From: Erodium maritimum
Lineage: Eukaryota; Streptophyta; Magnoliopsida; Geraniales; Geraniaceae
Direction: 5' to 3'
Assembly: GCA_963921825.1 (NCBI GenBank)
Contig: OY997594.1
Location: 7,135,001 to 7,199,000, forward strand
DNA length: 64,000 nucleotides
The translations under genes and the position numbers were made by a program. Below, in pieces: positions 56,441 to 64,000 of this stretch; position 1 is the stretch's first letter, and each line of letters starts with the position of its first letter. Below the pieces are notes generated by a model, which was given only the letters and a program-made list of their open reading frames with translations, did no database searches and was not told the DNA's origin.

Positions 56441-57009
56441 TATTCTGCCTCACCCCCCATCTGAGAGAATAACCAAATAGAGAGCGTCTATTTTATTGGA
56501 AGACCAAAACTACGGTTGAGGAGATTCATCGTTCATCGTTCATCAATGGCATCAAGTAAGTAACTATTCCGCTCTTATTTATTTGTGTATTCCTTTTAAT
56601 TCAACAAAACTTTTATAGAAATATGATTTAGGGTTTATAAATCGTTATTGGGTTTCGTCTATATAATTCCTAAATCATAACGCAGATGACCGAGAGGCTC
56701 TAGATGACCAGTGCAGCACGCCCTTCGATGAAGAACCCAAACTCCAAAGCCACACATGCACTATCGTCGAGAACCAACGCCGACCAAAACCATTGAGTCT
56801 CTTCACACCGATAACAGGAAAATGGACGAGAACACGAACGGAAAAGGGAAAAAGGGGGAGGGGAAGGGAAGGAGGGGGAGGTCACCACAGACAACGTCCA
56901 GGCCATGACGTCGACGACGAAGGAAGAGATAGGCGGGTAGGGTTATAAAAGAGGCTTCAGAGCTTTTGGTTTGATTGTTTCCTTTGAGGAAAGTCCTATG
57001 GCCGCCATC
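56441..57009. other. No gene recognised
   Basis: Contains a short ATG-containing stretch near 56546 (CATCAATGGCATCAAGTAAG, then GT-rich text) that could be a first exon, but no continuation was found. C/T-rich open frame on the minus strand at 56700-56906 without a domain. Confidence 0.3.
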
Positions 57010-57171
57010 AGTGTGTGGGATGGTCTTTTCTTGATCCCTTCAGTTACCCAGTTCAGATCTCCTATGGACACTCGATGGATCATGCCGGCCATTAGAGCTA
57101 ACGAAAAAAACACTAGGTCTACAATCGGTCGATCCTACCTTTTATTCTATTGGCAATCGTGGCTTTCATGA
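57010..57171 (-). pseudogene. Decayed small-gene copy G
   Basis: On the minus strand, TIANRIKGRIDRL aligns with the family's ITNRIEHRIDQL. After a frameshift, VDLVFFSLALMAGMIHRVSI and DLNWVTE align with the conserved block. The N-terminal codons before residue 10 are altered, and the upstream region (57172-57245) still resembles the family leader (GTTTATAAGCACCACAA). It lies 470 bases downstream of the TenA_E gene. It is clearly non-functional and shows that the family is older than the near-identical copies. Confidence 0.7.
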
Positions 57172-57249
57172 CTCCCGATTTAGTTTAGCCAGTATTCACA
57201 CGATTAAGTTGTTAGTATAGTTGTGGTGCTTATAAACAAACACATTATA

Positions 57250-57644
57250 TACGTATAATGCAACCTGTCTTGCAATGAATTTAGCCCGCGCTGGACTAAA
57301 AGCAAACCCATCTTGGAGCCGCTTCGATTTGTTTTTCACGAGTATCTACGGGTCTTTCTTTTTGGAGGGTGATGATATACTTCACCTCGTTTTGGAGATC
57401 ATCTTGCATAGAGGCTTCAATCTTGAACATGTAATTCACAAGTGAAAAACTTATCGTACATAAGCTCTAATGTTATGCTGTTTCGAGAACTCAACAGCTG
57501 ATAGCTCTGATACCATTTGACTAAACACAGGGAGCATAAAACATCACTTGCTCAGCAAATGCACTGCTAAGAAAAGATACACAAACAAACCAAAACACTA
57601 TATATAACAGATAAAAGCTTCCAAAGCATTTTAGCAAGCAACCT
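57250..57644. other. TenA_E 3' region with a copia primer-binding remnant
   Basis: AGCTCTGATACCA at 57504-57516 is a minus-strand copia primer-binding site, followed by a TG start of a possible LTR remnant. The bases nearest 57645 are presumably the TenA_E 3' untranslated region; its end is not determined. Confidence 0.4.
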
Positions 57645-59164
57645 CTAACCACGGCTCATGTTCCAGAACTCAACCTCATGTTGCAGGACACTTAACAGTG
57701 TGACTTCCGCTTTGGCTATCACTTCATCCGAAGCCTTCTCCAGATGCCTGTTTGTAATTTCCTCCAAGGAACGGCAGTACTGACCGAACCCATCGTTACC
57801 CCATCTTTGGCAAGTCTCCCTGAGTTCTGATGGGGTCTTGCACCCATCTTCTAGGCAACCCGCAAAGCTCTCTTGGTACACAACTTCAATGGCCCAGAAA
57901 GCTGTCATGGCCACTGTGTACTCCACTTCTGATCCCATCAAGCTCTCCAAAAACCTGAAACATGGCCCATTAGGATTTCAAAGATGAACCTAAAAACCAC
58001 TTGTTAACTTGACCACAAGTATTTGAATACCACACTTCAAGAAGTATTGTCCCCTAAGATCAGAACACTATTGCCAGAATATACCTCATAAAAGTTGAGT
58101 AAGCATTTGAGCATAATTGAAACTCTTATTTGCAAGAAGGAAACTCAAAGCTTAGTTGTCCACTTGGGTTGCCCGGCCGGTGGTCAGAGAGCTCTCTCAC
58201 CTCCTTGAGATCAAAGATTAGAAGTGGATACATCTGCTTAGGGGCAGGTATGGGTAAGGCTAACATAAGATTTCCCCACATTCTTGTTGATCCACGACCG
58301 TTCACAATAGTGATGCTATGCTATGTATTAGAGTTTTGTTCTAACTTTCTAACTTCATATGAATCATACAATATCTACTTCTCAATCAGGAAAGGCTAAA
58401 TTGGCAATGTAAAAGCATGATACATCAAAATATCGAAACATTATATAAGGATCGACACAAAAGCGATACCTGCAGTATTTCTGGTTTGTCTTCTGGGGAA
58501 GAGTATCAGACAGCTGAACATCCCACTTGGCGGCTTCCTTCTTGAACCATGAAATCTCATCGTTCAGAGAAGCCATTCCCCCCAATAAGACATCCATATC
58601 AGCACTATCATCCGATTCCTTCCACGCTTTCACCAAAACACTTGCAACAAAGGGAACAAATGCTCTAACAAATATGTAGTCTTGCCCCTGCACTTCACCA
58701 TATTAATTCAATACAGACTCCACAAAGAGACTCATAAACTTTAGAATCAGATACAGAGGAAAAGCCTCATCTTCCTTACTTAATTTGGGTTTAATTTGCT
58801 CAAAGAATATGTATGAGTTACTAATTTGACTTCATAAACTTCACACAAAACCCTCTTGAGACTCCAAAACATCATATGCAAATTCATAAGGAGAGGGAAT
58901 AATCATGATTTGGGCACTTCACTATAAAGACCCACAAGAAAATTCACATGATTTTTGTCAAATTGACCGTGAAACAATGAAAATGCTTGTACAGAAGAAA
59001 ATTACCAGCCAGCGCTTGAAGGAGGAGAAGTCGACGGTGCCGTCGCGGATGCTGAGGATGAAAGGGTGGCGGGTGGCTCCGGCGAAGAGATTAGTATGCT
59101 TCTTCCGCCACGTGTCAATCACGCCGCCGTAGTCCGTTCCTTTGACCTTCTCGTGCCGCTCCAT
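57645..59164 (-). CDS. TENA_E: TenA_E-type aminopyrimidine aminohydrolase (thiamin salvage)
   Basis: Three exons on the minus strand: 59164-59006 (159 nt), 58687-58470 (218 nt) and 57954-57645 (310 nt), with GT-AG introns. The 228-residue product closely follows the Arabidopsis TenA_E protein (At3g16990) in length and motifs: [78 protein letters not shown] and [11 protein letters not shown]. Plant TenA_E enzymes lack the active-site cysteine of bacterial TenA and salvage the pyrimidine part of degraded thiamin (formylamino- and amino-HMP). No transit peptide is obvious. An alternative ATG two codons upstream (59170) is possible. This is the clearest conserved host gene in the window. Confidence 0.95.
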
Positions 59165-59300
59165 TTTCACTCTCTTTCGTCGCTGCTGCTTCTACTACTT
59201 CTGATTTCTGAAAGTCACGGGAAGACGATGAATAGAGAATGGGCCTATTATGTTGGGTCGGCGCAAAAGCCCAAACCGCTACTTTTGTCTTATGGATCAA
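59165..59300 (-). promoter_or_regulatory. Promoter-proximal region of TenA_E
   Basis: Contains ATGGGCCTATT (about 59238-59248) and AAGCCCAAACC (about 59267-59277). TGGGCC/GCCCA motifs are site II-type elements bound by TCP factors and are common in plant housekeeping promoters. No TATA box is evident. Confidence 0.5.
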
Positions 59301-59393
59301 CGCGTAGCAACACCACATGCAGGTAGTGCTTTCACACGTGTTTTAACTTCGTGGCCACGTGTGCTTCTGCATGCAATTCTTATTATACCAATT

Positions 59394-59570
59394 AGGGGTG
59401 TGTATGGTCGGATATTAGGTCCGACCCGTACATATCTAGGTCTAACCGTATATTCGGATGCCATTTCCTTATGACCCGCCCATCGAATCATAAATCTGAG
59501 TGAAATCTGATCATTTTGGGTTTTGATCGGATCGGGTCAAACCAAACGGATATTCGAAAATGTGAAATTT
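59394..59570. mobile_element. Fragment of a hAT-like element
   Basis: It starts TAGGGGTGTGTATGGTCGG, then shows GTCCGACCCG and GATCGGATCGGGTC motifs as in hAT subterminal regions. The second terminus is not found. Confidence 0.35.
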
Positions 59571-60362
59571 TATAGGCTTTTATATGCAAGCCAATGCATG
59601 TATACACATACAACTTGCTATTTCATTTCAAAAGCAAAAAACTTAGACATTCACATTACATACATTGAAATAAAAATATAACCTTGTCCGCAAGTTATCC
59701 ATAAGGCATTATAAGTCCATCCTACTAATTTTATGAATTTTTCAATTCATCAAAAAAATACACCTTCAGCAAAATGTCATCAACTAGATGACTACACCAC
59801 CAACACTGAACAGTGAATGAACCAGATCCAAAAAATGCATAACTATACAACACAGAATGTTCTAAGTACAAAATGAATTTTAAAACTTTCATTCTTTGTC
59901 GAAGTTGAGTGTTGTTCCATCAAAAAAAACTTTGTAACAGAGCACTCATGAAGCTAATCGACTTCTAATTCTACAAAGAAAACACCGGATTATATAATTA
60001 AATCAACAATAACCACAAATCAATAATATTTGATGAGAAGACTTAAAAACAGCAGATTATGATTTATGGAAATGGTACCAGCTTCATTCTTCTCAAGTTC
60101 TTCGTTATCTTCTACACATGTGATAATTGCTTGTTGATTTTCTTATCCAATCTTGACAACATACTAATCCTTCCACAATTGTTGGTGTCAATGAGCTCCT
60201 AAACTTATTTACTATCCTTTCACCAATAGGAAAAGCTAACTTAAATGACACACTTGAGATGAGGATTGCTAAAATATCTCTAGTCATAATAAAGAGTATT
60301 GAAAACCAAGGGGAACTGTACTTCCACCAATCTAATAGGTTAATCTTTGCCACATCTTCCAC
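59571..60362. other. No gene recognised
   Basis: AT-rich. A minus-strand 85-codon frame (60105-60362; RDILAILISSVSFKLAFPIG) includes a segment resembling the C-terminal dimerisation region of hAT transposases, but the match is too short to call. Confidence 0.35.
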
Positions 60363-60930
60363 TACCTCTTATGTTTATTACTTATATTTTCTTTTTTATT
60401 TTATTTTCATTGTATTTTCTATATATATTTGTCTACTTTTTTCATCGTTTTCTAACACTGTACTACATTTGCTTACCCTTCACCTCGCTATCGTTTTGAA
60501 AATTTTCGTTTGCTCCTCTTCTTCTTCTTCACTACTATAGGAAGCCACTTGACGGAGGAACAGACATCTTTAGTTAGGATTGCATCTCATCGGTCAGGTT
60601 TTTCCCGACGAAATCAGACGACAGATTTTTTGACCAAGCTTCTTTGGCGCTAAATGACTTATTTCTTTCAACACGGAGGAAAAATATGCACCATTTTTTA
60701 CTCCCGCGATAGATACTTACTTGGCCGGTGAATTTTGCATTTCTTGGTGACGAAAATTCATGGCCGAGGAAAATTGACCTTCAGCCATAAATTTTAAATA
60801 TCAAGGAAAAAAGATTCTCGGCCATGAGTTTCATTCTAAGAATTAAGAATCCTCGTTGATGAATGTACAAGATTTCATTACCGAGAAAAATGAATCCTTG
60901 GTGTTGAAATATAGAAAAAAAAAATTACTA
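60363..60930. mobile_element. CACTA-like terminal region, copy 1
   Basis: CACTACTATAGGAAGCC at 60530 resembles a CACTA terminus, followed by repeated GGCCG and CGACGAAA-type subterminal motifs. The same order occurs at 63512-64000, but there the similarity also covers about 170 bases before the CACTAC, so the repeat unit is larger than the CACTA end. Confidence 0.5.
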
Positions 60931-61639
60931 AGTCTAGAAACCAGAAATTGGCAAATGCATCAGTTACAGAGATTGAAAAGTGAAAATAAAAAAAGTAGGG
61001 GTGTGGGTGGTGAGAGTAGGCATTAAGAAGATGATACGGAAGCGAACGAACGAGTTAATTAATGGAGAGGTGAATGGAAGAAGTTACAAGCGAATGGATG
61101 GAGCGTACCCCATCATCCCACAACCCGGTGAACAAAGTGCACAAGATTAGAGTATATAATCTCATAGTTTAATCTCTTATTTACCGATGTGGGACATTCA
61201 AGTTGATTCTGTGAGAGTTCAGCCATGGATTATTAAAAACCGCCCCGGAGACAACTTCTGCATTGTTTTGCTTGCGCTTTGTCTTCATTTTGTATTGCCA
61301 TTTTTTTTTATAATCATTTTTGTTCTTGTCTCGGCTCTGTGAACTTTCAGGATACTTTTTCTTATTTATCGAACCTTGTAGAGAACAATAAATGAAACGA
61401 ACCGAATTCGAGACCGGGTATTTTTAAAACGCATTAGTTTAAATCTCAATGTTAAGACAATCGTGGAAAGAGTGTTTTCTATTATGTATATCATCAACAC
61501 TTGATTTAAAAGTCAAATGAGAAGGCAATGTATCAATAATAACATGACCGTATATATCGAGAGATATTTTGTTGGGTCGACGATATAATTTTTCAACTTT
61601 AGACGTTGTTATTTGTACTAAGTGGTCATTTATCTTTTT
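60931..61639. other. No gene recognised
   Basis: AT-rich, without a supported frame. The minus-strand frame 61439-61780 crosses into the adjacent MITE and is not credible as a gene. Confidence 0.35.
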
Positions 61640-62025
61640 GGGATAACTTTGTTTCCTAACCTTTACAAACGTTTCATTATCAGATCCTAACTCAGGCCAT
61701 CGTTTGGTCACAATTCCTGACAAAATAGGTTTGGAATTTCTCAGAAAATATAAAAAGTCGTCTAAACTCATATCCGTCAACTCATCCTAGTGTTGTCGTT
61801 GTTCGCGTACATTACCCATGGTGCCTTCCTCGACGTTGAACTTATCCTCGTTCTCAAGCAATCGAACCCAATGCTTGACGTGTTGACGGAATCGTTAGTT
61901 TGGACGGCTTTTTATAGTTTCTGAGAAATTCCAAACCTATTTTGTCAGGAATTGTGACCAAACGTTGGCCTGGGTTAGGATCTGATAATGAAACGTTTGT
62001 AAAGGTTAGGAAACAAAGTTATCCC
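61640..62025. mobile_element. MITE, family 1 (copy 2)
   Basis: 386 bp with inverted termini GGGATAACTTTGTTTCCTAA. A perfect 9-bp target duplication TATCTTTTT (61631-61639 and 62026-62034) supports a Mutator-type origin. Close relative of 13126-13513. Confidence 0.92.
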
Positions 62026-63511
62026 TATCTTTTTTTTATGTTCCTAATTTGGCCGTTTAATTTATTTAATGTATGAATAGTACAGTCATTGACTTTTGCT
62101 CACTGAACTTCTCCCGCCTTTCCGTACATTAGTGTTTCATGTTTCTAACTTCTTTTTGAACATAAATACGAAACTTTATTAAATCGAGAATTGAAATAAA
62201 AAAGATCATACAATCGTAGAAATAATTGTATAGAACGATTTTGGATTCTGATGACTTCAGGAATATTAATCCCATATTAAAATACACAGCAATACGAGGG
62301 AAAATAGTTGGGGTGATTTTATTATTCAAACGATGGTTGGCGCAAATGATTTAAGTCTTTCCTCGTCTCGACTTGATCAAGCATGTGGTGTCTGGACAGT
62401 CACCCAAGGATTATGTCAAGGAAAAGAGGAGGCTATAGGACGTGTGGTACCCGTCCCCTAAGGGTCGGGGTGTGGCTCCTTTAGGACACCCCGTGGCGCT
62501 CAAATGTTCTTATGGTAACCAGCGAGGATGCTTGGCAGACCTCGCTTCTACCTGTCTGGTCCATTTTCCCTGGTTCGGGTACGGGCATTGCTGCTCATTC
62601 CTCGTTGTTTGTCGTGATGATCGTTATACCCCGGAACGACCCTTCAAACCCTGAAAGGTCTCGACGTTCCCGGACTTCATGTGGTGGGTACGTACGAGGA
62701 CGTACGACCGATTTTATATGGATGCGGAACAACAACATCCAGGGCTTTGGTACCTCCCGGATATTTGAGGCTAATCCTCCATCATCAAATTCCTCCTCGG
62801 TCACCTTCTCATCTTGATGAATCCTCCTACATGGATGCATCTTCATCGAAGGTGGGTCACAAGTTATCCTTGAGTAGTCTATCGGGTTTACTCCATTTGA
62901 TCCAGATGATGGGTCCCCGTGGGCAGCACGCGGCTACGAGGCCATGGATGATATCGGCTTCCTCCTTGATGGTCGTACAACGCTGAGGTAGGCGGTTAAG
63001 GCTGTCTCGAGGGGTTATCCTACAGTGGCAAGATCAAATCCGATGGAAACCATTGAAGAATTGGGACGGTGTCCTCCCTCTCGTGAGATCTCCTAATCGG
63101 CGCCATCTTCCGTGGAGAGGTCATGGGCAGAAGTTTCCTTACCAGATCGTAGTCCAGTTCGATAGGGAGGTCGGGACGTCGTGATGTCAGTATGGTGGCA
63201 TCTTAAATACTCGACGTCCAAATCCATAGTCCTCATTGCGTTGGACGCGACATAAAAGAGTGGCACATGATGATGCGAGGGGCCAAATGGGCACATGGTG
63301 GTGACGAAGGTGAGGCCATGATGGCTTGATCGACTTGTGAGCAAGGCGGAAATAAGGGCAGAGGTGGAAATGGGAGGTAAATGAGGGAGGAAATAGAGGA
63401 AACAAAAAATCCTAAAAGCGATAAAAAAAATGTCTTTTTATCTCCTTGTCTTTATGTTCCAAATATTCATATTCCTAACTTTACCTTTCAAAACTATAAT
63501 AAGTTAAATCT
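62026..63511. other. No gene recognised
   Basis: Frames of about 100 codons at 62512-62817 and 62681-62986 overlap each other and antisense frames. None has a recognisable domain. GC content rises between 62360 and 63380, as in LINE-derived segments elsewhere in the window. Confidence 0.3.
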
Positions 63512-64000
63512 TATGTTTATTACTTACTTTTTCTTTTTTATTTTCTATTTTATGGTATTTCTTTTTAAAATATCTATTTTTTATTTGTCGTTGCTGACCC
63601 AACCTCAACATCGTACTACGCTTGCTCACCCTTCACCTCATCATCGTTTTGAACTTTTTCGTTTTCTCTTCTTCTTCATCTTCACTACTGCAAGGAGCCA
63701 CTTGGTTGAGGAATAGACATCCTCGGCCAAGAAATGTATTTCATCGATTAGGTTTTTACGACGAAATCAAACGACAAATTCTACGGCCAAGTTTTGTCGG
63801 CGTTGAATGACTTAATTCTTTCAACACTAAGGAAAAATGTGCACCATCTTGGGCTCTCTCGGTAATTACTTTCTTGGCCGGTGAAATTTTCATTCCTCAG
63901 TGATAAAAATTGATCTTCAGCCATGAGTTTTCACTATTTTCAACATCGAAGAAAATGAATTCTCGGCCATGAACTTCATTACAGAGAATTATGAATCCTC
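63512..64000. mobile_element. CACTA-like terminal region, copy 2 (cut by window end)
   Basis: It starts CTTATGTTTATTACTTAC, has CACTACTGCAAGGAGCC near 63683, and continues with TCGGCCA and GACGAAATC motifs to the window end. Direct repeat of 60363-60930. Confidence 0.5.

Noticed and set aside
56546-56575. Possible first exon (ATGGCATCAAGTAAG)
   Set aside because: A start and a GT follow, but no downstream exon with a recognisable product was found.
60105-60362. hAT transposase C-terminal dimerisation domain
   Set aside because: Only about 25 residues resemble it and no further transposase sequence is near.

Overview
This window is plant nuclear DNA, most likely from a eudicot. The evidence is spliced genes with GT-AG introns, plant-type Ty1-copia, L1, hAT, Mutator and TRIM elements, defensin-like (LCR/DEFL) genes, and a plant TenA_E thiamin-salvage gene. 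The species cannot be named from sequence alone. Host genes are sparse. Most of the 64 kb consists of transposons, many nested, and repeated copies of one small-gene unit.

Region by region: 1-2617 and 15036-17652 are nearly identical inverted arms. Each carries the same 61-codon gene with its promoter and a 327-bp TRIM element. The spacer holds a Mutator-like element with a 10-bp target duplication (3401-4740), a LINE-type retroposon (4790-6784), a shortened copy of the small gene (7078-7263), a copia LTR remnant, a deleted copia element with intact LTRs and target duplication (8758-12270), another small-gene copy (12741-12941) and a MITE. From 17.9 to 20.4 kb lie LINE ORF1 remnants, then small-gene copy E (21279-21476). 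From 21.99 to 32.06 kb there is a nested stack, each layer bounded by its own target duplication: a retroposon, inside it a hAT element, inside that an 8.4-kb copia element. A gypsy-like LTR fragment follows (about 33.5-35.6 kb), then degenerate sequence.

From 39.2 to 47.5 kb a duplicated segment carries two intact two-exon defensin-like genes, separated by LINE ORF1 debris, MITEs and another retroposon. From 48.2 to 49.7 kb two TRIM elements lie in opposite orientation, one split by a hAT element. From 49.8 to 54.4 kb there is a long L1 LINE with only a few disabling mutations. Small-gene copy F follows (54954-55151), then a decayed seventh copy (about 57.0-57.2 kb) and an intact three-exon TenA_E gene (57645-59164). 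The last 4.5 kb hold a MITE, two CACTA-like termini and unrecognised sequence.

The most interesting item is the small-gene family: seven loci in 57 kb encoding a cysteine-free protein of about 61-65 residues that I do not recognise. Full-length copies differ almost only at synonymous sites and share a TATA promoter, which suggests real, selected genes. All 'identity' statements are by-eye comparisons; no search was run.
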